64,000 nucleotides of DNA from Desulfobulbaceae bacterium. GTDB taxonomy: Bacteria; Desulfobacterota; Desulfobulbia; Desulfobulbales; Desulfocapsaceae. Positions 45,228-54,158 of the stretch are shown piece by piece (the first letter of the stretch is position 1; each line of letters opens with the position of its first letter). The stretch is from the NCBI GenBank assembly GCA_009773475.1, contig WSXV01000001.1, forward strand, positions 124,001-188,000, read 5' to 3'. Below the pieces are notes generated by a model. The model was not told where the DNA came from, ran no database searches, and saw nothing but the letters and a program-made list of their open reading frames with translations. The position numbers and the translations under genes were made by a program.

Positions 45228-46004
45228 TTATGATCCGGGTAACGGCTCGTCGAGGGCGCGGATGTCCCAGGCCTCGGTGCGGTTGTTGTCGGTATTGACC
45301 ACAATGCGGAACTCAAAGATGGCCGTCGGATCAAGGAACAGGCCGTCATTGGTGACATTGGAGCGGGAACAGTGAAAAAAGATCGTCTCCGCCTCCAGCC
45401 CTTCCGGTTTTATCACAAAGTACCGCATAAAGCCAAAGCCGCGCTCGGCGTTATAGTTGACCGCCATCCCGCGCTGCCAGTTTTCGCTGTGCCCGCCCTG
45501 GATGGGCAGAAGCCCGGGAACCAGAAAACCGGAGAGATAGGAGTCGGCGATTTCCTTGAGCTGATTGCTGACGTTGTTAAAGCCAATGACCTCCACCCGG
45601 CTGCCATTGTTCTGCAGGGCCACCACCAGGCGGATAAAATCGCCATCGCCGGTGAGGAGAATCACCCGGTCAAGGTTGCGGGCCTGGAGCAGGGCGTCAA
45701 TGGCCAGATCCATGTCGGCGTTGGCCTTGGTGGTGAGAATCCCTTCGTCATCGACAAAGTGCTGCACGTATTTTTTGATGACCTTGAACCCGCACTGGCG
45801 CAGGATGTCGTGGTAGCGGTAGAGTTTCTGGCGGTACTCATGGTCATCCTTGGTGCGGGCCCGATCTTCGGCCAGATAGCAGTTGGCGCGCAGGAGAGCG
45901 GATTTGCCCAGATTGGCCAGATCAACGAGGATGTCGTAGCGCATGCCGTAGCCGCCGCACAGGCGGATATTTTCGGCATCAACATAGATTCCGGTCTTCA
46001 GCAT
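45228..46004 (-). CDS. NYN/LabA-type nuclease-like protein with cold-shock-like C-terminus
   Basis: 258 residues. The N-terminal NYN (PIN-like) domain shows the acidic residues of this nuclease fold: YVDAENIR, ANADMDLAIDAL and LLTGDGDFIRLV. The C-terminal 75 residues contain RGFGFMRYF and IFFHCSRS, resembling the RNA-binding motifs of cold-shock domains. The start at 46004 is 7 bp after the guaA stop; the frame upstream only re-reads guaA. An RNA-processing role is likely but the target is unknown. Confidence 0.85.
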   Translation of the reverse strand: MLKTGIYVDAENIRLCGGYGMRYDILVDLANLGKSALLRANCYLAEDRARTKDDHEYRQKLYRYHDILRQCGFKVIKKYVQHFVDDEGILTTKANADMDLAIDALLQARNLDRVILLTGDGDFIRLVVALQNNGSRVEVIGFNNVSNQLKEIADSYLSGFLVPGLLPIQGGHSENWQRGMAVNYNAERGFGFMRYFVIKPEGLEAETIFFHCSRSNVTNDGLFLDPTAIFEFRIVVNTDNNRTEAWDIRALDEPLPGS

Positions 46005-46011
46005 CGTCACG

Positions 46012-47550
46012 TTACTCCCACTCGATGGTGGCCGGCGGCTTGGAGGAGATGTCAAACACCACCCGGTTGACGCCGCGAACCTCATTGATGATCCGGCTGG
46101 AGATGGAGCCCAGCAGCTCATAGGGAAGTTTTGACCAGTCGGCGGTCATGGCGTCTTTGGAGTCCACGGCGCGCAGGGCGATGACATTCTCGTAGGTCCG
46201 GCCATCGCCCATGACGCCCACCGTCTGGATCGGCAGGAGGACCGCAAAGGACTGCCAGACCTTGCGGTACCAGCCGCTCTTCTTCATCTCTTCGAGGACG
46301 ATGACATCGGCCTGACGGAGGATCTCGAGGCGGCTGAGGGTGACCTCGCCCATGATCCGGATGCCCAGCCCCGGGCCGGGGAAGGGTTGGCGGTAGATAG
46401 CCTCTTCCGGCAGTCCCAGCTCAAGGCCCAGCTCGCGCACCTCATCCTTGAACAGCTCGCGCAGCGGTTCAATCAGCTCCAGCTTCATGATCTCGGGCAG
46501 GCCGCCGACATTGTGATGGGACTTGATCGGGGCCTCGCCGCGAAAGGAGACCGACTCGATGACGTCGGGGTAGAGGGTGCCCTGGGCCAGGTAGTTGACC
46601 TCACCCAGTTTTTTGGCCTCTTCCTCAAAGATCTTGATAAAGCCCAGGCCGATGCGTTTGCGTTTGATCTCCGGGTCGACAACCCCTGCCAGTTCGGCGA
46701 GGAAAAAGTCGGTGGCCTCGACATCGATGAGTTTAAGATGGGTCTTTTCCTTGAAGAAACGGAGGATTGCTTCGGTCTCGCCGATGCGCATCAGGCCGTT
46801 GTTGACATAGATGCAGGTGAGTTGGTCGCCGATGGCTCGATGGATCAGGGCGGCGGTGACCGAGGAGTCAACCCCGCCGGAAAGTGCGCAGATGACCTTG
46901 CTGGTGCCCACGGTGTTGCGGATGGCGGCAACCGTTGATTCGATGAAGGAGTGCATGGTCCAGTCCGGCCGGCAGTCACAGAGGCCGAAGATAAAGTTGC
47001 GCAGGATATCGGTGCCGATGAGGGTATGCGCCACCTCCGGGTGAAACTGGACGGCGACAAAGGGCTTTTCCTTGTGCCGGAGGGCGGCAAAGGGCGAATG
47101 GTTGCTGGTGGCGGTGGCCTCAAAGCCTTGGGGGGCGATTTCCACCCGATCGCCATGGCTCATCCAGACCTGGTGATGGAGGGGGCTGGTCTCAAGGCCG
47201 GCAAAGATGCCGCTGGTATCGTTGATGGAGAGATCCGCCTTGCCGAATTCCCGTTTTTCCGCCTTCTCGACCTTGCCGCCCAGTTGCTGGATCATCAGCT
47301 GGGCCCCATAACAGATGCCCAGGATCGGCAGGCCCAGGGTAAACAGGGCCGGGTCGGACAGGGGCGCGTCACTGTCATAGACCGAGGCCGGTCCGCCGGA
47401 GAGCACAATTCCCGCCGGGGCCAGGGCCTTGATCTTGTCAAGGGGAGTGGAATAGGGATGGATCTCGCAGTACACCTTTTGTTCGCGGATGCGGCGGGCA
47501 ATGAGCTGAGTGGTCTGGGAACCGAAATCAAGGATCAGGATTTTTTTCAT
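46012..47550 (-). CDS. guaA: GMP synthase (glutamine-hydrolysing)
   Basis: 512 residues converting XMP to GMP. Glutaminase domain (about 1-190) with nucleophile Cys in GICYGAQLM and His/Glu in [13 protein letters not shown]-pyrophosphatase domain with SGGVDSSV, and the C-terminal dimer domain ending PPATIEWE. Lies 80 bp after guaB. Confidence 0.97.
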   Translation of the reverse strand: MKKILILDFGSQTTQLIARRIREQKVYCEIHPYSTPLDKIKALAPAGIVLSGGPASVYDSDAPLSDPALFTLGLPILGICYGAQLMIQQLGGKVEKAEKREFGKADLSINDTSGIFAGLETSPLHHQVWMSHGDRVEIAPQGFEATATSNHSPFAALRHKEKPFVAVQFHPEVAHTLIGTDILRNFIFGLCDCRPDWTMHSFIESTVAAIRNTVGTSKVICALSGGVDSSVTAALIHRAIGDQLTCIYVNNGLMRIGETEAILRFFKEKTHLKLIDVEATDFFLAELAGVVDPEIKRKRIGLGFIKIFEEEAKKLGEVNYLAQGTLYPDVIESVSFRGEAPIKSHHNVGGLPEIMKLELIEPLRELFKDEVRELGLELGLPEEAIYRQPFPGPGLGIRIMGEVTLSRLEILRQADVIVLEEMKKSGWYRKVWQSFAVLLPIQTVGVMGDGRTYENVIALRAVDSKDAMTADWSKLPYELLGSISSRIINEVRGVNRVVFDISSKPPATIEWE

Positions 47551-47630
47551 GGTGAGAAATTCCGTGTGGTTAAAAAGTTGTTATCCGGGAGCGACTTCCG
47601 GCGGACTGGACTCGGGTGTTATCCTTCCAG

Positions 47631-49094
47631 CTATGCCGTCCGGTAGTTCGGCGCCTCTTTGGTGATGATCACATCATGGACATGGGATTCGCGCAGGCCG
47701 GACGCGGAGATGCGGACGAACCGCGCCTTTTCCCGCAGCTCCTCAATGGTGGCGGCGCCGACGTAGCCCATGCCGGAGCGGAGGCCGCCCAAGAGCTGAT
47801 AGATGACGTCGGACAGGGGACCGCGATAGGGGACTTTGCCCTCGATTCCTTCCGGCACAAGTTTTGACTGGCTGCTGATCTCGGATTGGAAATAACGATC
47901 CGATGAGCCCTTGCGCATGGCGCCGATGGAGCCCATGCCCCGGTAGCCTTTATAAGTCCGGCCTTGATAGAGGAAGGTCTCGCCCGGAGTCTCATCGGTG
48001 CCGGCAAAGAGCGAGCCGATCATGATGGTGTGGGCACCGGCGCCGATGGCCTTGGCGAGATCGCCGGAGTGCTTGATGCCGCCATCGGAAATGATCGGGA
48101 TGCCGTGCTTGGCGGCGGCGGCGACACAGTTTTTCAGGGCCGTCATCTGCGGCACACCGACACCGGCGACGATACGGGTGGTACAGATGGAGCCTGGCCC
48201 CACGCCCACCTTGACTGCATTGGCGCCGGCGGCAATCAGGGCCTCCGTGCCTTCGTAGCTGGCCACATTGCCGGCAATGATCGGCAGGTTGGGAAAGGCG
48301 GACTTGATGGCCGCCACCGCCCGCAAGACTCCACGCGAATGCCCATGGGCGGAATCCATGACCACCACATCGACACCCGCATCCACCAGTCTCTGGGCGC
48401 TGGCCTCGACGGCAGGGCCGACGCCGAGAGCCGCGCCAACAAGGAGACGGCCCAGGTGATCCTTGGCGGCCAGGGGGTATTTACGAATCTTTTCAAGATC
48501 CTTGATGGTGATCAGCCCGGCCAGATTGCCGTTATCATCCACCACCAGCAGCTTTTCGATACGATGCTCGTGGAGCAGGGCCTTGGAGTGCTCCATGCTG
48601 ATACCCACATGGGCGGTCACCAGATTTTTGCTGGTCATCACATCGCCCACCCGCAGGTCGTTGTCCGAGACAAAGCGAAGATCACGGTTGGTCACGATGC
48701 CCACCAGTTTGCCTTCACGCAGGACGGGCAGGCCTGAGATCTTGTATTTTCCCATGATCTTTTCCACATCGGCCACCGATTGATCCTCACGGACGGTCAC
48801 CGGGTCGATGATCATCCCGGATTCGGATTTTTTGACCTGTTCTACCTCAAGGGCCTGTTTGTTGATGCCCATGTTCTTATGGATGATGCCGATTCCTCCT
48901 TCCCGGGCCATGGCGATGGCTGCCCGGTGTTCGGTCACGGTATCCATGGCGGCGCTGACCAGGGGGGAATTGAGGGTGATTGTGTCGGTCAGTCTGGTGA
49001 CCAGGGAGACTTCATTGGGAAGGACCTCTGAGGCTGAAGGGACAAGCAACAGGTCGTCAAAGGTCAAGGCAAGTTCGATGGTATCTGGTAGCAT
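47631..49094 (-). CDS. guaB: IMP dehydrogenase
   Basis: 487 residues converting IMP to XMP. Catalytic loop [18 protein letters not shown] with the active Cys, the RYFQ flap motif, and two CBS domains (about 95-205) between barrel strands. Upstream of guaA in the same direction, so a guaBA operon. Confidence 0.97.
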   Translation of the reverse strand: MLPDTIELALTFDDLLLVPSASEVLPNEVSLVTRLTDTITLNSPLVSAAMDTVTEHRAAIAMAREGGIGIIHKNMGINKQALEVEQVKKSESGMIIDPVTVREDQSVADVEKIMGKYKISGLPVLREGKLVGIVTNRDLRFVSDNDLRVGDVMTSKNLVTAHVGISMEHSKALLHEHRIEKLLVVDDNGNLAGLITIKDLEKIRKYPLAAKDHLGRLLVGAALGVGPAVEASAQRLVDAGVDVVVMDSAHGHSRGVLRAVAAIKSAFPNLPIIAGNVASYEGTEALIAAGANAVKVGVGPGSICTTRIVAGVGVPQMTALKNCVAAAAKHGIPIISDGGIKHSGDLAKAIGAGAHTIMIGSLFAGTDETPGETFLYQGRTYKGYRGMGSIGAMRKGSSDRYFQSEISSQSKLVPEGIEGKVPYRGPLSDVIYQLLGGLRSGMGYVGAATIEELREKARFVRISASGLRESHVHDVIITKEAPNYRTA

Positions 49095-49146
49095 GGCAGG
49101 TTCCTCTCACCTGGTTCAGGTGAACAGAAGAGTTGGAGTGGTTATG

Positions 49147-49215
49147 GGCTGTTATAAAAGAGGCAAGGTTCTTTTCTTGCCTCTTTTAATTATTCCAGAC
49201 CCTTATGCTGTTGTT
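49147..49215 (+). repeat. Family F, degenerate copy (hairpin 1 only)
   Basis: GGCTGTTATAAAAGAGGCAA runs into the conserved loop TTCTTTT, then CTTGCCTCTTTTA. Linker CTTATGC is recognisable, but hairpin 2 and the lower stem are lost. It sits 53 bp upstream of the guaB start. Confidence 0.5.
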
Positions 49216-49317
49216 GAAGAAAAAAAGTCCAAGTTATATCTTGACGAGGGCTTGGCAAATGGGGCTGGGCGTTCGATTTTCAGTTTTCAGATTCGGCTTT
49301 TCAGTGTTAATATATAA

Positions 49318-49394
49318 ACCCCGATCAACGGGATAAGTGTCTTTTGTAGATTATTTTATTGTAAAAAACACAAGGAAATAATTTGTAAGTCATA
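49318..49394 (-). repeat. Family G element, copy 3
   Basis: Reverse orientation. Tail AAAGACACTTATCCCGTTGA then TCGGGG matches copies 1 and 2; the hairpin (TTACAAATTATTTCC...) is eroded. Confidence 0.65.
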
Positions 49395-49496
49395 AGAGGC
49401 GGAGCGGGAAGGAAGAGAGAAAACGTCCCTTCGGGCAGGGCGGAACCCCGTCGCCTCAAATTTTTCAGGGCATAGACCACGCGGAGTACGACGAAG

Positions 49497-50108
49497 ATGC
49501 TTGTAGAAATCAATCCGGAGAATCCCCAGTTGCGTTTGATTCAGCCGCTTATCGAGCGGCTGAGGGATGGCGCGATCATCTGTTATCCCACCGACACCGG
49601 ATATGGAGTGGGCTGTGATCTGTTTCATCAGAAGGCGATCAAGCGCTTGATGCAGATCAAGAAACGACCCGAGGGCAAGCCTTTTTCCTTCATGTGTTCC
49701 AGCCTGAAGGATATCAGCGAGTATGCCCATGTGTCAAACAGGGCTTACCGGCTGATGAAAAAAAATCTGCCGGGCGCCTACACCTTTGTGTTACCGGGCA
49801 GCAAACTGGTGCCAAAAATCATGGCCACCAAGCAGAAAACGGTGGGTATCCGGGTTCCGGCCCATCCCATCTGTCAGCTGCTCCTGGAGACCTTGGGCAA
49901 TCCCCTGGTCAACACCAGTATCCCGGTGGACAGTGATCATCCTGTCCCCGCCGAGGCCTATGAAATTGAGATGCTGCTGGGCAACCGGGTGGATGTCATT
50001 ATCGACGGCGGAGCAATCTACCCCGATCCTTCCACCCTGATTGATCTGACCGGCGATGAGCCGGTGATACTCCGTCAGGGCAAGGGCGATATCGCCCCCT
50101 TTCTTTAG
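49497..50108 (+). CDS. YrdC/YciO family, threonylcarbamoyl-AMP synthase-like
   Basis: 203 residues of the YrdC/Sua5 fold. ATP/nucleotide-binding features: YPTDTGYGVGCD, KKRPEGKPFSFMC, GAYTFVLPGS, KTVGIRVPAHP, LVNTSIP. It could make threonylcarbamoyl-AMP for the t6A37 modification of ANN-decoding tRNAs. Similarity looks closer to the YciO branch, whose function is less certain than that of TsaC. GGAG lies about 10 bases before the ATG. A G element begins exactly at its stop codon. Confidence 0.88.
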   Translation: MLVEINPENPQLRLIQPLIERLRDGAIICYPTDTGYGVGCDLFHQKAIKRLMQIKKRPEGKPFSFMCSSLKDISEYAHVSNRAYRLMKKNLPGAYTFVLPGSKLVPKIMATKQKTVGIRVPAHPICQLLLETLGNPLVNTSIPVDSDHPVPAEAYEIEMLLGNRVDVIIDGGAIYPDPSTLIDLTGDEPVILRQGKGDIAPFL

Positions 50109-50190
50109 TGACTAAAAGAATATTATCTTGTTTTTTACAAGAAAATATTCTGTAAAAGGCACTTGTCCCGTTCATCGGGGCTAGACCCCT
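50105..50190 (+). repeat. Family G element, copy 1
   Basis: Begins TTTAGTGACT with the upstream stop codon inside. Hairpin AGAATATTATCTTG / AAGAAAATATTCT (one mismatch) with a T-rich loop, then the constant tail AAAGGCACTTGTCCCGTTCA followed by TCGGGG. Confidence 0.7.
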
Positions 50191-50285
50191 TCCCGCCACT
50201 TTAAGCCCACCAGATAGTTCCGATACATGGCGTACCTTCCAATAAAACTGTCTCAATGGCTGGAGAGCCCACGAGACAGTAGACT

Positions 50286-50567
50286 TCATTCTGCCTTGAT
50301 CAACGGCTCCTTGAGCGACCTGCTCATGGTAAAGTGCACCGTTTTCCTCTCGGGGATATTCATGATGGCCCCGGTTTTAGGATTTTTGGTGCTTCGTTCT
50401 TTGCGGCTGCGAATGGAAAAACTGCCAAAGCCGCGCAACTCGATTCTTCTTTTGTCTGTCAGGGCATCGCGCATGGTCGTCAGCATAATCTCGAGGGCGG
50501 TGCCCACATCCTGCTTGGGGAGAGAAAGCTCTGCGCTGACCTGATCGATAAGTTCTTTTTTTAACAT
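50286..50567 (-). CDS. ihfB: HU/IHF family DNA-binding protein, probable IHF beta
   Basis: 93 residues. The DNA-bending arm and core are typical: RIELRGFGSFSIRSR and KNPKTGAIMNIPERKTVHF. GFGSF and the neighbouring rpsA (the rpsA-ihfB order is widespread in proteobacteria) favour IHF beta over HU. The start at 50567 (MLKKELID) is set by family length; the frame continues to 50720 without support. The gene is split from rpsA by a terminator and a G element. Confidence 0.88.
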   Translation of the reverse strand: MLKKELIDQVSAELSLPKQDVGTALEIMLTTMRDALTDKRRIELRGFGSFSIRSRKERSTKNPKTGAIMNIPERKTVHFTMSRSLKEPLIKAE

Positions 50568-50672
50568 TTGAAATAGTTGAGTATTGAGTTTACCCCGGAG
50601 CAAAGCCGGTGACTCCATGCAAGCGGATGTCTGCAGGCCTTGGGCGAGATTGTCAAATTCGTTGGGAGTTAT

Positions 50673-50717
50673 AAAAAAAGTTGTTTTGCCGGCAAGACTG
50701 TTCGCCGGCAAAACAAC
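50673..50717 (-). terminator. Terminator after rpsA and G element, before ihfB
   Basis: Perfect 14-bp stem GTTGTTTTGCCGGC / GCCGGCAAAACAAC with a 10-nt loop (50680-50717), followed on the minus strand by seven T (A-run at 50673-50679). Confidence 0.88.
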
Positions 50718-50735
50718 CATTAATTGCAGAAGCCC

Positions 50736-50817
50736 TTTAGTGACTCACAGATTATTTTCTTGTTTTTTTACCAAGAAAATAATCTGTGAAAGACACCTAT
50801 CCCGTTCATCGGGGTGA
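50736..50817 (+). repeat. Family G element, copy 2
   Basis: TTTAGTGACT, then a perfect 17-bp hairpin CACAGATTATTTTCTTG / complement (50746-50762 with 50772-50788) with loop TTTTTTTAC, then AAAGACACCTATCCCGTTCA and TCGGGG. Compared with copy 1 the stem sequence differs but pairing is kept. Confidence 0.75.
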
Positions 50818-50884
50818 CAACATACCCTGATCTTTCCTGAGTAGTTTGCGCAGGCTCCTTCTGCCGTTTGCACCAGGCAAAGGA

Positions 50885-52660
50885 TCAGCTTTTATCGGAT
50901 CCCTCATCTGCCTGTCCATTGGCGGCAGCCTTCAGAAGATCTCCGAAGGTCGAAGGGGCGGCGGCTGCGGCTGCAGCTGCAGCGGAGGCCACGGCGCTTG
51001 CTGACTCTTCTTTCTTGGGCGCAGGAGCAGTGGTTCCTTCCTCGGCCGGTGTACTGCCATCGTCATCGAGTGTCTTGATGGAGAGGCCGATTTTCCGGTC
51101 TTTGGCTGAAACGTTAATGACAATGGCCTTCAGGGTGTCGCCAATCTGATAAACGCCAACGGGGGTTTTGATCTTCTCTTTGCTGAGCTCAGAGATATGA
51201 ACCAGCCCTTCGATGCCCTCTTCAAGCTGCAAAAAGACGCCAAAGTCAGTGACGTTGGTGATGGTGCCCTCGATGATGGTGCCGGAGGGATACTTATTGT
51301 AGGCAGCCTGCCATGGATCTGGCTCAAGCTGCTTGATACCAAGGGAGAAACGCTCGTTTTCCTTGTCGATCTTGAGAACAACGGCCTGGATGGTCTGGCC
51401 CTTGGCATATTTTTCAGAAGGATGCTTGATCCGCTCAGTCCAGGAAAGGTCGGAGACATGGATGAGGCCGTCAATACCGTCTTCGATGCCGATGAAGACA
51501 CCAAAATCAGTGATATTCTTGACTTTTCCTTCAATGATGGAACCAACCGGATAGGATTCGGTGACCAGATCCCAAGGGTTTGGCTGCATCTGTTTCATGC
51601 CCAGAGAGATGCGCTTGGTCTCGGGTTCGATATTGAGAACCATGACCTCAACCTCATCGCCCACGGCCACGATCTTGGAAGGATGACGGGGTTTCTTGGA
51701 CCAGGACATCTCTGAAACGTGGATCAGGCCCTCAACGCCTTCTTCCAGCTCAATAAAGACGCCGTAATCGGTGATGGAAACCACCTTGCCGTTGGTCTTT
51801 TCACCAATGGGGTAGCGAGTGGTGACCGTGGCCCATGGGTCTTCTTTCAGCTGCTTGACACCTAAAGAGACGCGATCGTTGTCCTTGTCATACTTGAGAA
51901 CCTTGACTTCCAGCTCTTCGCCGACCTTGTAGAGCTTGCCGGGATGGGAAACCCGACCCCAGGAGAGATCGGTGATATGGCAGAGGCCGTCCATGCCGCC
52001 CATGTCGATGAACAGACCATAGTCGGTGATGTTGGTGATGGCGCCTTTAATGATCTGGCCTTCCTGAAGGATGGAGCGCATCCGCTCACGCAGTTTGTTG
52101 CGATCGTCTTCAAGGATGGCACGCCGTGAAATGACGACGTTATTGCGTTTACGATTAAATTTAAGGACCTTGAAAGAAAAGGTCTCGCCGATGAGGGCAT
52201 CCAGATCTTTCACTGGACGGAGGTCAATCTGCGAATAGGGAAGGAAGGCCGGGACGCCGACATTGACGGCCATGCCGCCCTTGACCCTGCTCTCCACCTT
52301 GCCTTCAATGGTGCCGTTCTCTTCCTGAATCTTGGCGATATCATCCCAGACCTTGATGGCGATGGCTTTTTCCCGTGACAACAGGAGTCCGCCCTCTTCC
52401 TTGCGACGCTCAATAAAGACATCAAAGGTGTCGCCTATTTGAATCTCTTTGCCTTTTTCAAGCTGGAATTCGGCTTTGGAAATATAGCTCTCCGCCTTAT
52501 CGCCTACGTCAACCAGGACGTAGCCATCAACGACGCCGATAATGGTGCCGGTGGTGACATCGCCGACGTTAACGACGCTTGAGTTTTCTTCCATCTCAAA
52601 GAGCTCGGCAAAGCTTAACTCTTCATCATTGCTTGTTGTTTGATTGAGTGCCTCGGTCAT
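50885..52660 (-). CDS. rpsA: 30S ribosomal protein S1
   Basis: 591 residues with six S1 RNA-binding domains: two divergent N-terminal ones (about 30-190) that contact the ribosome and four regular ones, each with the pattern G-x-I-x-G-x-V/I-x-x-I-T-D-Y/F-G-V/L-F-I. It recruits mRNA to the 30S subunit. The last 60 residues are an Ala-rich, low-complexity tail. The ATG at 52660 (MTEALNQ, as in S1 proteins) is preferred to a TTG at 52696. Confidence 0.95.
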   Translation of the reverse strand: MTEALNQTTSNDEELSFAELFEMEENSSVVNVGDVTTGTIIGVVDGYVLVDVGDKAESYISKAEFQLEKGKEIQIGDTFDVFIERRKEEGGLLLSREKAIAIKVWDDIAKIQEENGTIEGKVESRVKGGMAVNVGVPAFLPYSQIDLRPVKDLDALIGETFSFKVLKFNRKRNNVVISRRAILEDDRNKLRERMRSILQEGQIIKGAITNITDYGLFIDMGGMDGLCHITDLSWGRVSHPGKLYKVGEELEVKVLKYDKDNDRVSLGVKQLKEDPWATVTTRYPIGEKTNGKVVSITDYGVFIELEEGVEGLIHVSEMSWSKKPRHPSKIVAVGDEVEVMVLNIEPETKRISLGMKQMQPNPWDLVTESYPVGSIIEGKVKNITDFGVFIGIEDGIDGLIHVSDLSWTERIKHPSEKYAKGQTIQAVVLKIDKENERFSLGIKQLEPDPWQAAYNKYPSGTIIEGTITNVTDFGVFLQLEEGIEGLVHISELSKEKIKTPVGVYQIGDTLKAIVINVSAKDRKIGLSIKTLDDDGSTPAEEGTTAPAPKKEESASAVASAAAAAAAAAPSTFGDLLKAAANGQADEGSDKS

Positions 52661-53096
52661 GGGTTTTCGCTCGTGCGGCCCAAGGGAATGGGCCAAATTG
52701 TAAGAGGTTAATCTTTATCGTCCGGCTGGACTATCCAGCAGACGACGCTGCGCAAAGAATACAAAGAAGAATCGACGCGCCTTGAATGGCGCATCAAAAA
52801 ATTTTAAAGAGCATTACCATATAGCAAAAGAAAACTGGAAAGACAAGCACTTCTTGGGTTTTCTAAGAGAAAAATGAGGATCAAAAGGATTGACGTAGCC
52901 GGGCAGCTAATTTATTCTTTACGGCTGACTCTCTCCTGGAGTAAAGATGAATACGTTTAAAGTATGTCAGGAGGAAGTCGGAAGCATCTTGGCGCTTTCC
53001 TACTGGCTGTGGCGATGGCCTGGTGGTCAGTAGCATGAATATTTAAGTATTTCAACGAGTTGTAATGTTAAACTTTCACATCAACGGCACAAAACA
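52661..53096. other. Divergent rpsA promoter region
   Basis: 436 bp, no gene and no member of the repeat families seen. It should hold the rpsA promoter and that of the divergent hypothetical. Confidence 0.4.
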
Positions 53097-53681
53097 ATGG
53101 CAGAAATAAAAAGTACCATGGATATGGTAATGGAGCGGGCTGCCCGAATGGCTGCCCGGTCGGCGGACAAGCCTGATTCCGAAGAGTCCGAGCGAACCGG
53201 CATGCGGTTGGCCGCTGAGTATATCGGTCTTTCTCTGGAGGATCTTGGTCAGGTCCTGGCCGGGCAGCCTCCGGCGGAACAGATGGCGGTGCGCAGAGGG
53301 ATGGCCCGGGCCCTGTTGCGCAACATTGTTCTGCCTCGTGATGAGATGTTGATGGCCACCAGCGTTCGGGCCATGCAGGGACTGCTCGAGATGGAGCGTT
53401 CGGCCGGCGATATGGTTGCCATCTGTGCTGAGCTTAAACAGATTCTCGAGCAGTACAATCAGCATAAAGAGCAGATCAGAAAGCAGCTGGAGGACGCAGT
53501 GCGCGCCCAGCTGGAGCAGAAGGTCGGGCCACAGGGGGCTGCCCCGGTTAGCAGGATGGCAATGGATCCGGCGATGCATCCCATATTTCAGAAAGAGTGG
53601 ACACGGATGAAAGGTGACCTGAACCAGCAGTACAATCAGGCCCTCGATGATCGGAAGGAGTTGCTGCAGCAGAGGTTTTAG
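53097..53681 (+). CDS. Conserved-type hypothetical, helical cytoplasmic protein
   Basis: Not recognised. 194 residues, no signal peptide, no membrane helix, no cysteine except one. Almost wholly helical by composition (many Met, Ala, Gln, Glu, Arg), with a likely coiled coil at about 115-145 (AELKQILEQYNQHKEQIRKQ onward). The codon use matches the neighbours and the frame is long, so it is likely real. Its stop codon lies on the first base of an F element. Divergent from rpsA. Confidence 0.65.
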   Translation: MAEIKSTMDMVMERAARMAARSADKPDSEESERTGMRLAAEYIGLSLEDLGQVLAGQPPAEQMAVRRGMARALLRNIVLPRDEMLMATSVRAMQGLLEMERSAGDMVAICAELKQILEQYNQHKEQIRKQLEDAVRAQLEQKVGPQGAAPVSRMAMDPAMHPIFQKEWTRMKGDLNQQYNQALDDRKELLQQRF

Positions 53682-53810
53682 AGGCCGTCGCCCTGCAAGC
53701 AAGGTCTTTTCCTTGCTTGCAGGGCCTACGGCCTCTTATGCCGCGTCCATACAACAGCAATTAGTTCAGCTGTTGTATGGCGTGGCGTCCGGCAAACGAT
53801 ATCTCCTTAA
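53681..53810 (+). repeat. Family F two-hairpin element, copy 2
   Basis: Hairpin 1: GAGGCCGT/ACGGCCTC base, then a perfect 15-bp stem GCCCTGCAAGCAAGG (53690-53704 with 53711-53725), loop TCTTTT. Linker CTTATGCC, hairpin 2 GCCGCGTCCATACAACAGC with a right arm shortened by a small deletion, then GCGTCCGGCAAACGATATC. Confidence 0.85.
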
Positions 53811-53835
53811 ATATGATCCACAAGGCTGATATAGA

Positions 53836-53960
53836 TCCAGCAAGGCCTTTTCCTTGCTGGCAGGGCGACGGCCTCTTATGCCGCGTCCATACAACAGCAA
53901 TTAGTTCAGCTGTTGTATGGACGCGGCGTCCGGCAAACGATATCTCCTTAAATAAGATCC
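53836..53960 (+). repeat. Family F two-hairpin element, copy 3 (tandem with copy 2)
   Basis: A second copy 155 bp downstream. Hairpin 2 is a perfect 19-bp stem (53880-53898 with 53909-53927) and the tail GCGTCCGGCAAACGATATC is identical to copy 2. Hairpin 1 has lost its left base arm GAGGCCGT but keeps CCAGCAAGG/CCTTGCTGG. Confidence 0.85.
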
Positions 53961-54012
53961 ACGAATAAGATCCACGAGACTGATATACACCAAGCAAGGT
54001 CTTCATCTCGGG

Positions 54013-54072
54013 GGTTGGAACTGGATGCGGCGCATCCAGACTGCGTTCTCCTGCGGCGCATGGGAACGAGGT
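54013..54072. repeat. Family D double palindrome
   Basis: GGATGCGGCGCATCC followed by TTCTCCTGCGGCGCATGGGA, the same pair as at 36088 and 38028. With F copies 2 and 3 it fills the 477-bp gap before the peptidase. Confidence 0.8.
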
Positions 54073-54158
54073 GGTCAGCGTGAAGTTCATCCGCGAGGCC
54101 GTTATCAAACAAACAACATTTTTTTACTGCGGTGTAATGTGACTTCCATGGTGCTTTA

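Larger units (their letters stand above)
49095..49496. other. Divergent guaB / YrdC-family intergenic region
   Basis: 402 bp without a gene. Contains a degenerate F copy and a G copy in reverse orientation. Confidence 0.6.
50568..50884. other. rpsA-ihfB gap
   Basis: 317 bp without a gene. Contains the terminator at 50680-50717 and G copy 2. A TTGACA occurs near 50650 on the minus strand, but no matching -10 is convincing. Confidence 0.5.
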
